Positions 25,113 through 35,183 of a stretch of DNA of 64,000 bases are shown piece by piece (the stretch's first letter is position 1; each line of letters begins with the position of its first letter). Position numbers and translations under genes: made by a program. The stretch covers positions 1 to 64,000 of the forward strand of contig JAQUPQ010000020.1 of NCBI GenBank assembly GCA_028716525.1, written 5' to 3'. The notes under the pieces are model-generated. The model was given only the letters and a program-made list of their open reading frames with translations, was not told the DNA's origin and ran no database searches. The stretch is from Terriglobia bacterium. GTDB taxonomy: Bacteria > Acidobacteriota > Terriglobia > JAIQFV01.

Positions 25113-26093
25113 TTAGAGGGGAACTTCCACACTGTCGAGGATCTCGTCCAATATCATCTCGGACTGTTCGATTTTCTTCAGCGTTGAGGCGAACTTCGAA
25201 TTGACCACCAGGCGATGAGCAAACACGGGTCCCGTCAGACGTTTGAGATCATCCGGCAATACATAATCGCGACCTTCCACAAACGCCAGCGCCTGGGCAG
25301 AGTGATAAAGAGCTAACGAGCCCCGCGGACTTACTCCGAGCACCAGGTGTTCGTGTTGCCGTGTCCGTTCCACAATTCGGAGGGCGTATTCCAGCAACGA
25401 CTCATCGACCTTCACGGTCCGCACTTTCTGCTGCAACAACAGGATTTCTTCCGAGCTGAGCACCGGTTTGACGCCCGCCACGGGACCATCCTGCGTCTGT
25501 CTCAATAGAATCTCTTTTTCGCTTTCCATTCCCGGGTACCCTATGGTGATCCGCATCATGAAACGGTCCAACTGGGATTCCGGGAGAGGATAGGTTCCGT
25601 GATGTTCGATGGGATTCTGCGTCGCCAAAACCATGAAGGGACGCGGCAAAACATAGGTCCGATTCTCCACTGTCACCTGGCCCTCATTCATGGCCTCCAA
25701 AAGCGAGCTTTGAGTCTTCGGCGTGGTCCGATTAATTTCATCCGCCAGAATCACGTTGGCAAACAACGGTCCCGGCTTGAAGGAAAATTCCTGAGTGGCC
25801 TGGGTGTAAACCGAGACGCCGATAATATCGGAAGGCAACAGATCGCTGGTGAACTGAATTCGCTGAAAGGTGCAGTTGAAAGAACGCGCCAAGGCATGTG
25901 CCAACGTCGTCTTCCCGACTCCCGGGACATCCTCCAGAAGAAGATGGCCGCCCGCCAGTAAGGTGACAATGGCCAGTTGAATGGCTTCATCTTTCCCGCG
26001 AATAACGCCGGAAACGGACCGGTGAAGCGCCAGCACCTTCTCATGATCGATGGTTTTCGCGGGTGCAATAGGAGTCACAGATTCCATCCACAA
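25113..26093 (-). CDS. MoxR family AAA+ ATPase
   Basis: 326 residues. Walker A LLEDVPGVGKTTLAHALARS (about 55), Walker B ILADEINRTTPKTQSSLLEA, sensor 1 FMVLATQNPIEHHGTYPLPE, and sensor 2 region SPRGSLALYHSAQALAFVEG. MoxR ATPases act as chaperones for metal centres or large complexes together with vWA or DUF58 partners; that partner lies directly downstream. No further members (vWA-TPR genes) of a complete Bat/MoxR cluster are seen. Confidence 0.93.
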   Translation of the reverse strand: MWMESVTPIAPAKTIDHEKVLALHRSVSGVIRGKDEAIQLAIVTLLAGGHLLLEDVPGVGKTTLAHALARSFNCTFQRIQFTSDLLPSDIIGVSVYTQATQEFSFKPGPLFANVILADEINRTTPKTQSSLLEAMNEGQVTVENRTYVLPRPFMVLATQNPIEHHGTYPLPESQLDRFMMRITIGYPGMESEKEILLRQTQDGPVAGVKPVLSSEEILLLQQKVRTVKVDESLLEYALRIVERTRQHEHLVLGVSPRGSLALYHSAQALAFVEGRDYVLPDDLKRLTGPVFAHRLVVNSKFASTLKKIEQSEMILDEILDSVEVPL

Positions 26094-26132
26094 ATCATCG
26101 TGAGTTTAACACAGAACCCGAATGTTTAGTCG

Positions 26133-26161
26133 TTGACGCTCCCAGTAAAGTTTGTTAGTTT
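26133..26161 (+). promoter_or_regulatory. tRNA-Val promoter of the TTGAC-17-TAGTTT type
   Basis: TTGACG (26133-26138), 17 bases, TAGTTT (26156-26161) preceded by TTTGT. The tRNA begins 12 bases later. The same arrangement precedes glnA and the gene at 35316. Confidence 0.55.
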
Positions 26162-26173
26162 TATCGCCGCTTT

Positions 26174-26249
26174 GGGCGCTTAGCTCAGTTGGTAGAGCGT
26201 TCCCTTCACACGGGAGAGGTCATAGGTTCGAGTCCTATAGCGCCCACCA
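26174..26249 (+). tRNA. tRNA-Val (anticodon CAC)
   Basis: 76 bases. Acceptor GGGCGCT pairs with AGCGCCC, D arm GCTCAGTTGGTAGAGC, anticodon stem closed around loop TTCACAC (anticodon CAC, reading GTG), T arm ATAGG-TTCGAGT-CCTAT, encoded ACCA end. Confidence 0.97.
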
Positions 26250-26342
26250 TAATTCGGCCGAACAAGACCACCCATTCAATCCAATGGCTGCTCCACAGCC
26301 ATCCTTGAAAGTTCACGTGGAGTGCCTTGGCCCCATTGAACT

Positions 26343-27008
26343 ATGGTTCCACCCACATCCACACCGCCGGAGCTTCCCTTGCTGAAAAGTCGCTTCAGTC
26401 AGGCCGATATTCCTCTGGCGCCGGACTTTCAGAACCCTGTCTGGATGGAAGCCGGCTGGAAGCCGATTTCAACACAATGGAACGGCAATCCTGTCGACCA
26501 GCAGTGGACGACCAGATTTGCATCGCGTTGGACCGCCTCCCATCTTTATTTTGCGTTTGATTGCCGCTTCCTGCAGATGACCGCCGCTCAAGTTCCGCAA
26601 CGCGCCGCCAAAACTCATCACCTCTGGGATTTGGAGGACGTCGTTGAGATATTTCTCAGCCCGGAAATCGCACAACTCGAGTGCTACAGGGAATTCGAGC
26701 TGAGTCCTTCGGGACAATGGATCGACATCGACATCGATCACACATCCGGACGCACCGATTTCGAATGGCAGTCCGGAATGGCAGGTTGCAGCCAGGTTGA
26801 TCAGAATCAACGCAGTTGGAAGGCCGTCATGCAAATCCCCTTGAGAGCCTTCGAACCCACCGCCATTCAGACTGGCCTCACTGTGGGCTTGAATGCTTAC
26901 CGCGTGGAGCTGAAGTCCAATCTTTACCTGGCGTGGAATCCCACCCTTACTTCAAAACCCGATTTTCATGTTCCCCGGAGATTTGGGCGCATGGTTTTTA
27001 CAAATTAG
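26343..27008 (+). CDS. CBM9-like carbohydrate-binding protein
   Basis: 221 residues, no signal peptide seen. The order PVWMEAGWKPISTQW, TTRFASRWTASHLYFAFDC, then LWDLEDVVEIFLSPE and CYREFELSPSGQWIDIDID matches the carbohydrate-binding family 9-like fold, where a beta sandwich binds sugar ends; it finishes in WNPTLTSKPDFHVPRRFGR, another hallmark. Whether it binds sugars here is unknown. It follows tRNA-Val by about 95 bases. Confidence 0.75.
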   Translation: MVPPTSTPPELPLLKSRFSQADIPLAPDFQNPVWMEAGWKPISTQWNGNPVDQQWTTRFASRWTASHLYFAFDCRFLQMTAAQVPQRAAKTHHLWDLEDVVEIFLSPEIAQLECYREFELSPSGQWIDIDIDHTSGRTDFEWQSGMAGCSQVDQNQRSWKAVMQIPLRAFEPTAIQTGLTVGLNAYRVELKSNLYLAWNPTLTSKPDFHVPRRFGRMVFTN

Positions 27009-27106
27009 GTGCGCTTTTTCCGGCATTTCTTCAAGCCCATTCTGCCGATCTTTACTGCATGAAGTTCGACTCTACGGGGCCGGTGGCTCTCTGTAAAACG
27101 AATAGG

Positions 27107-27135
27107 TTGACAAGCACGCCAATTTTGCCAATGAT
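27107..27135 (+). promoter_or_regulatory. Promoter candidate before the DUF1844 gene
   Basis: Perfect TTGACA (27107-27112), a 17-base spacer and AATGAT (27130-27135), with transcription predicted near 27142, about 40 bases before the GTG start at 27183. Would drive the DUF1844-hydrolase-ribF unit. Confidence 0.5.
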
Positions 27136-27182
27136 TGAAACTTCATTGGGCATCACCCAACTTGTCCTTCCGGAGGTGGACT

Positions 27183-27614
27183 GTGACCGATCAGGAACGT
27201 GAGGAAGAGTTCAAAGTCACTGACAAGCGTAAATTTACCGCTGACGGTGCGCCTCGGGCCGAGGAAGAGAAATCCGAGCTTGAGGCGCCGGGGGAAGCGG
27301 CAGAGTCGGAAACCGGTCCTCCTGAACTGAAGACCGATGTGAAATCTGAAGATTTCCAAATGACCTTCGAAACTCTGGTGATGTCGCTCAGCTCAACGGC
27401 CATGGTGCAACTGGGTTTGATTGCCGATCCTTCCACCAATCAGCCGGCCCAGAACTTGCCGGCGGCCAAGCACACCATTGATATCCTGGAAATTCTCCAG
27501 CAAAAGACCAAAGGCAACCTCACAGCTTCGGAACAGAAATTATTGGACAATATCTTGTTTGAACTCCGGATGACGTACCTCGAGCTCAATCAGTCCATCC
27601 GAATACCCAAATGA
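27183..27614 (+). CDS. DUF1844 domain protein
   Basis: 143 residues. The first 60 are charged and disordered (many Glu/Lys). The rest is the DUF1844 helical domain: QMTFETLVMSLSSTAMVQLG, LPAAKHTIDILEILQQKTKG and LLDNILFELRMTYLEL. Function unknown. GTG start with GGAGG six bases upstream. Its stop overlaps the next start by ATGA. Confidence 0.85.
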   Translation: MTDQEREEEFKVTDKRKFTADGAPRAEEEKSELEAPGEAAESETGPPELKTDVKSEDFQMTFETLVMSLSSTAMVQLGLIADPSTNQPAQNLPAAKHTIDILEILQQKTKGNLTASEQKLLDNILFELRMTYLELNQSIRIPK

Positions 27615-28375
27615 ACATCACATTCCTGGGAACAGGGACTTCCGCGGGAATCCCTGTAATCGCTTGCCCCTGCGAGGTGTGTCATTCGACCGACACCCGC
27701 AATAGGCGGACGCGGGCCTCTGTTCTACTTTCATGGAAGTCGAAAAATGTTCTTATCGATACCTCCACGGACTTGCGCGCTCAGGCCTTGAGGGAACATA
27801 TTTCGCATGTGGATGCCATTTTGTATACGCACTCGCATGCCGATCATATCCTGGGTTTGGATGACATACGACCGTTCAATTTTTGGCAAAAGAGCGCCAT
27901 CCCCATGTACGGACGGCCCGAGACGTTGTCTCACATCCGCCGCGCTTTCCCCTACATTTTCGAATCGAGTTCCGCCCTGAGCATCATTCCACAAGTCGAG
28001 GACTTTGAGATCGACGGACCGTTCAAGCTTTTCGATATGGACATACTGCCCGTTCCCATTCTTCACGGTCCCAATGAAATCATCGGATACCGCATCGGGC
28101 GATTTGCCTACCTGACGGATTTCAAGTCGATTCCCCCCTCTTCGGTTTCGCTCCTTGCCGATCTGGATGTCCTGGTGTTGGACGCTTTGCGGAGACGCCC
28201 CCACCCGACGCATTCATCGCTGGATGATTCCATCGCCTGGGCGCGGCGGCTGAAGCCCGGCAGAACTTATTTCACGCACATGTGCCACGATCTGGATCAC
28301 GAGTCGACAGAGCAGGCGCTTCCACCGGACATCCGTCTGGCTTATGACGGACTTCAAATTGTGCTGGAGTCATGA
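27611..28375 (+). CDS. MBL-fold metallo-hydrolase (PhnP-like)
   Basis: 254 residues. MNITFLGTGTSAGIP and a CPCEVCH cysteine pair near the N-terminus match PhnP-type phosphodiesterases, where cysteines bind structural zinc. Metal ligands are in YTHSHADHILGLDD (HxHxDH), PILHGP and DFKSIPP, with a final FTHMCHDLDHE. The reaction is likely hydrolysis of a cyclic phosphodiester or similar; substrate unknown. Start overlaps the previous stop and its own stop overlaps ribF (ATGA), so the three genes form an operon. Confidence 0.88.
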   Translation: MNITFLGTGTSAGIPVIACPCEVCHSTDTRNRRTRASVLLSWKSKNVLIDTSTDLRAQALREHISHVDAILYTHSHADHILGLDDIRPFNFWQKSAIPMYGRPETLSHIRRAFPYIFESSSALSIIPQVEDFEIDGPFKLFDMDILPVPILHGPNEIIGYRIGRFAYLTDFKSIPPSSVSLLADLDVLVLDALRRRPHPTHSSLDDSIAWARRLKPGRTYFTHMCHDLDHESTEQALPPDIRLAYDGLQIVLES

Positions 28376-29331
28376 AAGTCTTTACCCAACTAGCCGAGAT
28401 TCCATCCGGGTTGCACCACCCCATCGTCACTATTGGAAATTTTGACGGGGTGCACCGGGGTCATCAGGAAATCATCCGCCAGGTTGTTTCCAAGGCAAGG
28501 GCCTCGAACGGCTGCTCGGTGCTTGTCACGTTTGAACCTCATCCGCTGGCCGTATTGACGCCCCAGGCTCCTCCCCGGTTGATTATGACGCGCGACCAGA
28601 AACTGGAAGCCTTTGCTTCGTATGGAATGGATATGACTGTGTTCGTGCGATTTGACGCGGATTTCGCCCAATGGAGTCCGCGACGCTTCGTCGAAACCGT
28701 TTTGGTCGACGCCATCGGCGCAAAGAGCGTCTATGTGGGTTCTAATTTCGTTTTTGGATATCAACAGCAGGGAACGGTCGAAACCCTTGTCGCCTTGGGA
28801 AAAGAGTGTGGTTTTAACGTGGTCAGTATCCCCCAGTTCACCTGGCGCCGTCGACGCGTCAGCAGTTCGCTCATCCGAAATTTGCTCTTGGAAGGTCATA
28901 TCGAAACCTCGAATCGATTGTTGGGACACTTTTATACGCTCCAGGGCCGAGTGGTCCCCGGCGCGGGCCGGGGCCGACAACTCGAATTCCCCACTCTCAA
29001 TCTTCTGCCGGAAAATGACCTGATCCCCAAACCGGGCGTTTACATCACACGCGCCAAAATTGATTCCACAATTTTTCCCTCGGTCACCAACATCGGTGTG
29101 CGGCCCACCTTCGGCGAAAACCAACGGATCATTGAAGCCCATTTGATTGATGTGACGCTTTCCACAGCGCCCCACCATTTGTCTCTCTCTCTGCTCCATC
29201 GACTGCGCAATGAGGTGAAATTTCCTAGCCGGGAGGATCTTCAAAAACAAATATTCGAAGATGTAAGATCAGCTCGGCGATTTTTCAACCGTCTTACTCG
29301 CTTCAATCAAGATTCAGGAGGGGGAAACTAA
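28372..29331 (+). CDS. ribF: Bifunctional riboflavin kinase/FAD synthetase
   Basis: 319 residues. N-terminal FMN adenylyltransferase: TIGNFDGVHRGHQEIIRQ, FEPHPLAVL, then YVGSNFVFGYQQQG. C-terminal riboflavin kinase starts near residue 185 (LQGRVVPGAGRGRQLEFPTLN) with YITRAKIDS and TNIGVRPTFG. Converts riboflavin to FMN and FAD in the cytosol. The kinase motif lacks the second Gly of the common GRTIGFPTAN pattern, which seems a family variation. Start overlaps the hydrolase stop. Confidence 0.95.
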   Translation: MKVFTQLAEIPSGLHHPIVTIGNFDGVHRGHQEIIRQVVSKARASNGCSVLVTFEPHPLAVLTPQAPPRLIMTRDQKLEAFASYGMDMTVFVRFDADFAQWSPRRFVETVLVDAIGAKSVYVGSNFVFGYQQQGTVETLVALGKECGFNVVSIPQFTWRRRRVSSSLIRNLLLEGHIETSNRLLGHFYTLQGRVVPGAGRGRQLEFPTLNLLPENDLIPKPGVYITRAKIDSTIFPSVTNIGVRPTFGENQRIIEAHLIDVTLSTAPHHLSLSLLHRLRNEVKFPSREDLQKQIFEDVRSARRFFNRLTRFNQDSGGGN

Positions 29332-29423
29332 AGAGGCGTCCCACGGTGAGGTTCGCGGCGCTGCAACCAATTCCCTGGACCAGACCCCACAATCGTGTCG
29401 AAATGCGACCCTATCATCCCTCG

Positions 29424-32400
29424 TCACTGGTCACTATTCACTGTATTCCCCATGGTTTCGTTCATCCCCTTGCGGATCATCAAGGCCATCTCGCGACATA
29501 TTTCTATGAGACCCTGGCCGTTGACATCAGTGCCGGCATTTAAGGGTAGTTGCGCTTTGATGTGCAATTCCAACAAGTGCCGGCGGATGGCTGGAATCTC
29601 TTCCCACAACTGCGGATCCAACAGGTGATGAGACTTACCGCGATGCAACCGGATACAGTGATCGAGAAAGCGATAAAATTTTAGTGCCGCCTCGAAGAGG
29701 CCCGCCGTAGGGGCCGAAAGCAAGCCGCTATTCCGGGCCTGTCGAATGGATCCAAAAAGCGATTCTCCCGATTTAACGGGTAATGAACGGGTAAGATGAA
29801 CATGCGCCAGGGCGAATTCAATATCGTATATACCGCCGGGTCCCGATTTAAAATCAAACTTATGATCTGCCGATTCCGCGGCCTGCTCAATCCGCGATCG
29901 AACCTCCAATAATCCGGGCGCGATGGGACGATTCTTAGCCTCTTCGAAAATCATCTTCTTCAGCCGTCCAGCCAACTTCGCTCCCCATCGCAAGTTCCCT
30001 CCCACGGGCCGGAGCCTCAAGTAGGCCGAATATTCCCAGATCTGTGCCTGGGTGCTGAAATAATCGAACAATTGTGTGGTTCCTTGAACCAACTCCCCTT
30101 CCTGGCCATGGGGTCGCAGTCTCAAATCCACGGGATAGATTGGCCCTTCCCGCGTGTAACTGGTGAGGATTGACACGACGGCTTCCGCTAATCTCAAAGG
30201 AATTTCCCGCGAGCCTCCAGCCGCTTCCCAGGAGGCATAATCACAGACAAACAGAAGATCAAGGTCTGAGCCCAGATCCATATCGCAAGTCCCCAGCCGA
30301 CCCAGTGCAAAAATAGCGAAAGGAAAACCCGAGCGCGGCCATTGCTTTTTCCGTCCCTTGGGATGCTTCCGCCACAGCTCATGGAAGGCAATTCTCAAAG
30401 CCCCGCCAATGGCTTCCCCGGCCAAAGCCGAAAAATCAGTCAAAGTATCTTGCAGGTCGGGCAAGTCCAAAATGTCATGGATCAGAAGATTGAGAGTGCG
30501 CCGACGAACCATGGCGCGAAGCTGCGGCACCGCATCACTCGCCTGGCCTTGACTTCGGCCTCGAGCTTTGAGAATTCGCACCGAGGAAACGTCTAAACAG
30601 CGCCGCTTCCGGAAACTCTTGGTCTTTTTGGGTCCGGGATCCTTCAAGTAATTCAAGGTGAATAACGCGTCCCGGGCCGCCATCTCAGAGACGGCCTCCC
30701 CGGAATCAAATATGACTTGCAGTTGAGGAGTCCATTCCCTTTTGGGTTTCACCCGGCTTATCGCTTTGACGTCTTTGTTCAACGAGGAGAGAAAGATATT
30801 AAAACTATTCTGAAATCTCGCTTCGACAGCCACTTCATCCACAAGGGCGGCCAACCGGGCATTGACCTTTGAAAGAGCAGCAACTTCCTCTTGCGACTTC
30901 GCCAACTCGCTCGTTCGGTCGCTCGCTGCAACGCTTGAAATGTCGCCTGGAGCGAGATCCGGAGAATAAGCTCCCCGTTCACCGATAAGCCGACGATAAA
31001 TTCGAATCACCAAATTCTGGTGATGTTCAATGGCATGCAGCAAGGCATCACGCGAGGTCACAGAACGAGTTTCTGTAAACCCCATTCGGACGGCCAGGCG
31101 GCGCTGCGTTTGCGGGTTGTCAGGAAGGGTGTGGGTTTGAAGGCCGTGCTCCAACTGCAGGCGATGTTCGAGGATCCGAAAGAATTCATAAGCCCCGGCC
31201 AAAACCACGAAGTCAGTCCGTGTGATGTGGTTGTTGTCGTGAAGGCGTTGCAGCGCCAACAACGTGTTGGACTCCCGCACCCAGGCATCCTGGGCCCCGA
31301 ATATCCGCTGGAGGCATTGAGTCAGGAACTCGATGTCGCGGATGGTGCCTCGTTCCAACTTCACGTTGAATCCCTGAACATCGGCCTGTCTCAGCTTGGC
31401 GTCGATCTTCTGGCGCATCGTATCGATGCTCAAGGCAATTGTTTCCAAGCCCTCTTGCGGATAAATCCGTTCTTGCAAGGCGCTCAAGAACCGCTTTCCG
31501 ACTTCCATCTTTCCGGCCACCGGCCGCGCCTTCAGAAGAGCTTGAAGCTCCCACGGCTCGGCCTCATCCCGGTAATATTCGACGGCACTCTTGAGCGACC
31601 GCGCAAGGAATCCATCTTTCCCGTGGGGCCGCAACCGAAGATCCACACGGAAAGCCCAACCTGAAGGCGTCACTTGACTCACCGCCTCGCTGAGAACACT
31701 GGCGGCTTTGATGAAAAATTCCTGGTTGGAGATCCTGGATTGAGGTACCGATTCCACTCCGGAGGTTTCTCCATCCTCCGAATACAAAAACAACAGGTCG
31801 ATGTCGGAGCTGTAGTTCAGCTCTCCTCCCCCCAACTTCCCCAGAGCCAGAACCACCAATTCGGAAACACCAATTCGGCCGCTGGAATCCATGAACTGCG
31901 GTGTTCCAAAGCGGTTCGTCAAACGTTGACTTTGGAGCGCCTTCTCAAGAATCACCTCGGCGAGGACAGACAGCTCCCAGGCCGTCTCCGCCAACGTCGC
32001 CATCTTGGCCACATCCCGGAGCGCAATACGAAGGTATTCACGACGTTTAAAGCGTACCAAAACTTCCGGCAATGAAACCTCTGTCAAGGTCGATTCAAAA
32101 CGCGAGAGATCTTCCATCAGGTCTTCTTTGGACTTGATGAACTCTCTTCGCCTGTCACGGTACAACCACTCGGCATACTCGGAATGAGATACCAGTGTCT
32201 CTGCCAGGTAGTGGCTATGTGAAAAAATGGGAACCAAAACATTCAAGGCCGCGACGTCTCGTGTCAAAAAAGAAGCAACGCGGGAGGGGGCATTCGAAAG
32301 GAACCGCTCGAAGTAGTTCAAGGCAGTGTCGGGATCGGGAGAACTCCGAAGCAGAACCGCCAGGACGCTCAAAACTGCGCCGGGGAGGGCGCGCTCCAAG

Positions 32401-32465
32401 TTTGTCCAATTCAACAGAGCGCGCTGACGATCTTCAAATGGGATGGACTGCAAGAGGAATGACAT
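29424..32465 (-). CDS. glnE: Glutamine synthetase adenylyltransferase/deadenylylase
   Basis: 1013 residues, longer than the E. coli enzyme (about 946). Two nucleotidyltransferase domains are clear: VLALGKLGGGELNYSSDID near residue 215 (adenylyl-removing half) and FALGRLGTCDMDLGSDLDLL near 700 (adenylylating half), each with D-x-D metal ligands and helical linkers (PVDLRLRPHGQEGELV). It modifies glutamine synthetase by AMP in response to nitrogen status. The target glnA lies about 2.3 kb upstream in the same direction. In-frame TTG (32486) and ATG (32465) are both possible starts; the ATG is used. Confidence 0.94.
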   Translation of the reverse strand: MSFLLQSIPFEDRQRALLNWTNLERALPGAVLSVLAVLLRSSPDPDTALNYFERFLSNAPSRVASFLTRDVAALNVLVPIFSHSHYLAETLVSHSEYAEWLYRDRRREFIKSKEDLMEDLSRFESTLTEVSLPEVLVRFKRREYLRIALRDVAKMATLAETAWELSVLAEVILEKALQSQRLTNRFGTPQFMDSSGRIGVSELVVLALGKLGGGELNYSSDIDLLFLYSEDGETSGVESVPQSRISNQEFFIKAASVLSEAVSQVTPSGWAFRVDLRLRPHGKDGFLARSLKSAVEYYRDEAEPWELQALLKARPVAGKMEVGKRFLSALQERIYPQEGLETIALSIDTMRQKIDAKLRQADVQGFNVKLERGTIRDIEFLTQCLQRIFGAQDAWVRESNTLLALQRLHDNNHITRTDFVVLAGAYEFFRILEHRLQLEHGLQTHTLPDNPQTQRRLAVRMGFTETRSVTSRDALLHAIEHHQNLVIRIYRRLIGERGAYSPDLAPGDISSVAASDRTSELAKSQEEVAALSKVNARLAALVDEVAVEARFQNSFNIFLSSLNKDVKAISRVKPKREWTPQLQVIFDSGEAVSEMAARDALFTLNYLKDPGPKKTKSFRKRRCLDVSSVRILKARGRSQGQASDAVPQLRAMVRRRTLNLLIHDILDLPDLQDTLTDFSALAGEAIGGALRIAFHELWRKHPKGRKKQWPRSGFPFAIFALGRLGTCDMDLGSDLDLLFVCDYASWEAAGGSREIPLRLAEAVVSILTSYTREGPIYPVDLRLRPHGQEGELVQGTTQLFDYFSTQAQIWEYSAYLRLRPVGGNLRWGAKLAGRLKKMIFEEAKNRPIAPGLLEVRSRIEQAAESADHKFDFKSGPGGIYDIEFALAHVHLTRSLPVKSGESLFGSIRQARNSGLLSAPTAGLFEAALKFYRFLDHCIRLHRGKSHHLLDPQLWEEIPAIRRHLLELHIKAQLPLNAGTDVNGQGLIEICREMALMIRKGMNETMGNTVNSDQ

Positions 32466-32493
32466 GCCTGTGCGTTTCGGCGGCAAGCTCCTG

Positions 32494-33183
32494 TTATTCA
32501 GCCTTCGCAGGGACCACAGTTTTTTCCTTAGCAGGTGTGCTTACGGTAGTCGAGGCCTTCGGGGTTGCGTCCTTGATGACCTCCAACTCGAATTGTATCT
32601 CCTTGCCGCGCATGATGGCGTTGAGGTAAAACTCCCAGAATCTTCTGAAGAAACGAAAACCGGGAAAACGATGGTCTAAATTAATCAGGCCCTCAACTCC
32701 GATCCACTTCCACAATTTGGCCACGGTCACCCGGACTTGAATCTGCCGGAAGCGAACATCCGTATAAAACGGGAACACAGCGCGGTCTTCCGTCAAATCG
32801 TGGAAGGAATAACTGTTGAGGTGATTGCGATGGGTCAGATCGGAGGCCCAATCGGGATTGGTCCAATGCGGCGTGACCAGTCTGACATGCCCTCCCGGGC
32901 GGGTGATGCGGTGCAACTCTTTCATGACGCCCAAGGGATCGGTCACGTGTTCAATGATGTGATGCCCCACGACCAGATCGAACTCACTATCTTCAAACGG
33001 GTACGGGAAAGAATTCAGATCGTGAATGACATCGGCGTCGGTTTTGGGATTCATGTCCATTCCCAACGCCCCGGTCATTTTATTTCTGCCGCAGCCAATA
33101 TCCAGTATTCGGGGTTTGGCGGGAGCCGAGGCGGAAACCCCGGCATCAGCTGATGATTTTGAGAGAGCGTTTTCCGCTGTCAT
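32494..33183 (-). CDS. Class I SAM-dependent methyltransferase
   Basis: 229 residues. SAM motif ILDIGCGRNKMTGALGMDMN (about 25-45), acidic motif II DADVIHDLNSFPYPFEDSEF, post-motif VVGHHIIEHVTDPLGVMKEL and RITRPGGHVRLVTPHW. The tail is Ala/Lys rich. Target unknown. Its stop is just upstream of glnE, so the two are probably co-transcribed. Confidence 0.85.
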   Translation of the reverse strand: MTAENALSKSSADAGVSASAPAKPRILDIGCGRNKMTGALGMDMNPKTDADVIHDLNSFPYPFEDSEFDLVVGHHIIEHVTDPLGVMKELHRITRPGGHVRLVTPHWTNPDWASDLTHRNHLNSYSFHDLTEDRAVFPFYTDVRFRQIQVRVTVAKLWKWIGVEGLINLDHRFPGFRFFRRFWEFYLNAIMRGKEIQFELEVIKDATPKASTTVSTPAKEKTVVPAKAE

Positions 33184-33413
33184 TCTTGTTGCTCAAGGCG
33201 TGATTTTGAAATTAATGACCGGTCACCGGAAGGTGTCGACAACACCAGTATTCCCCGTCACTCTATCATTAATTTTCGCGGTGTGTGAAGAAATGTCACA
33301 CCGAGAGGCCCCTCTCCTTCCTCTTACGGGACCCCTCAGCAATCCGATGTCTCCCAAAGAATGTGAGTCGGTTATGGCGATGCCACAGATTTCTCAATTC
33401 CTGGGATCACCCC

Positions 33414-34823
33414 TTAGATGTCGTAGTACAAAGCAAACTCGTAGGGATGGGGTCGCAAATTGACGGCATGCACCTCGTTCTTCATCTTGTAGTTGATCCA
33501 CGTATCCAACACATCCTCCGTGAACACATCGCCTTTGAGCAGGAAAGCGTGGTCTTTCTTGAGATTATTCAGCGCTTCCTCCAAGGAACCCGGCATGGTG
33601 GGGACGTTTTTCAATTCTTCCGGGGAGAGATCGTAAATATCCTTGTCGAGAGGCTGACCCGGATCGATCTTGTTCTCGATGCCGTCCAATCCCGCCATCA
33701 GCATCGATGCAAAAGCCAGATAGGGATTGCAGGACGGATCCGGGGGCCTGAATTCCAGGCGTTTGGCTTTGGGCGATGCAGAGTACATCGGGATTCTGAC
33801 GGCCGCGCTGCGATTCCGTCGCGAGTAGGCCAAGTTGACGGGCGCTTCAAATCCCGGAACGAGGCGCTTGTAGGAGTTCGTGGTGGGAGCGATGAGTCCC
33901 GAAATGGCCGGGCCGTGCTTCAGCAGCCCGCCGATATACCACAAGGCCATTTGGCTCAAGCCGGCATACTTGTCGCCCGCAAACAAAGGCTTACCTTTCG
34001 TCCACAAGCTCTGATGAGAGTGCATACCCGACCCATTGTCTTGAAACAGCGGCTTCGGCATGAAGGTAACACTCTTGCCGTGTCGTTGCGCCACATTGCG
34101 AGTAATGTACTTGTACAACAGCATGTTGTCGGCGGACTTTACCAACGTGTTGAAGCGCTGGTCGATTTCCGTTTGTCCGGCGGTGGCGACTTCATGATGG
34201 TGGCATTCGATGGTCATTCCGCATTGTTCCATGACCCGCACCATTTCGGAACGCAAGTCCTGGTAATGATCGGTCGGAGGCACCGGAAAGTAACCTTCCT
34301 TATATCGCGGCCGATATCCTCGATTGTCGCCCTCCTTGCCGGAATTCCAACGTCCTTCCTCGGAGTCAATGAAGTAATAGCCGCAGTGTTCGCGCTGGTC
34401 AAAGCGGATGCTGTCGAAGATGAAGAACTCCGCCTCGGCGCCGAAGTAGGCCGTATCGGCGATTCCGGTATACGCCAGATACGCTTCCGCTTTCTTGGCG
34501 ACGTAACGGGGATCGCGCGGATAATGTTCGCGCGAGATGGGATCCACCACGTCGCCGATCATGCACAGGGTCGGCGTCTCGCAGAAGGGATCCATCCAGG
34601 GGAAGCCGGGATCAGGGATCAACAGCATGTCGCTCTCATGAATCGAGGCCCACCCGCGAATGGAAGAGCCGTCAATCCCAAACCCGTCTTCGAAGTTGCT
34701 CTCCTCCAGCTCGTGAATCGGAAACGATACGTGGTGCCAGAGGCCCGGCAAATCTGTAAACCGCAGATCTAAAATTTGCACACCTTTCTCTCTTGCAAAC
34801 TCCAACACTTCTTTGGGCTGCAT
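33414..34823 (-). CDS. glnA: Type I glutamine synthetase
   Basis: 469 residues, the type I length. ATP-dependent ligation of ammonia to glutamate. Seen: [67 protein letters not shown], the RIP motif and [21 protein letters not shown]. The adenylylation site is intact: Tyr in [12 protein letters not shown] (as Tyr397 in E. coli), which fits the neighbouring glnE. AGGAGGGA lies just before ATGATG, favouring 34823; the longer ORF is non-coding leader. Promoter at 34894-34922. Confidence 0.96.
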   Translation of the reverse strand: MQPKEVLEFAREKGVQILDLRFTDLPGLWHHVSFPIHELEESNFEDGFGIDGSSIRGWASIHESDMLLIPDPGFPWMDPFCETPTLCMIGDVVDPISREHYPRDPRYVAKKAEAYLAYTGIADTAYFGAEAEFFIFDSIRFDQREHCGYYFIDSEEGRWNSGKEGDNRGYRPRYKEGYFPVPPTDHYQDLRSEMVRVMEQCGMTIECHHHEVATAGQTEIDQRFNTLVKSADNMLLYKYITRNVAQRHGKSVTFMPKPLFQDNGSGMHSHQSLWTKGKPLFAGDKYAGLSQMALWYIGGLLKHGPAISGLIAPTTNSYKRLVPGFEAPVNLAYSRRNRSAAVRIPMYSASPKAKRLEFRPPDPSCNPYLAFASMLMAGLDGIENKIDPGQPLDKDIYDLSPEELKNVPTMPGSLEEALNNLKKDHAFLLKGDVFTEDVLDTWINYKMKNEVHAVNLRPHPYEFALYYDI

Positions 34824-34893
34824 CATTCCCTCCTCGGGGGTAGTGGGTTCGGATCTGTTTTTTGTTTTTGTTGGTTGTGACCTACGTTCCGAA

Positions 34894-34922
34894 AAACTAT
34901 ACGACCCCCCTTCTTTCGTCAA
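34894..34922 (-). promoter_or_regulatory. glnA promoter, TTGAC-17-TAGTTT type
   Basis: On the minus strand TTGACG, 17 bases, TAGTTTTT. Read with a 15-base spacer the -10 would be TATAGT. Transcription near 34886 gives a leader of about 60 bases. No sigma54 (GG-N10-GC) box seen nearby. Confidence 0.5.
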
Positions 34923-35183
34923 GAGGATTCTCCCTCGCGGCCTTCACGACGCGGGAGGATTGACTTGTGCAAACAAATCCTTTAAGGTAGGACTTCCGTT
35001 TTGCCCTTCTTCAACAAATTCCTCAATTTTCCTTGGATTTTTCAGAAAGATTTTCTGCCCACAAGGAAGAACGCGCTCGATCACCCGTTCTCTCGAAAAA
35101 TTTTTGTCTGTTAACCTCCTCTCAGAGGCGGTAACCATCACTCTCAGCACGAGTATCCATCACCCCAAAAGCCCGGTTTTTCG

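Noticed and set aside
33283-33301. GTGTGA-TCACAC hairpin as a terminator for glnA or methyltransferase control
   Set aside because: Short stem without a T-tract and in an unclear position.
33285-34772. 495-residue plus-strand frame opposite glnA
   Set aside because: Antisense shadow of glutamine synthetase.
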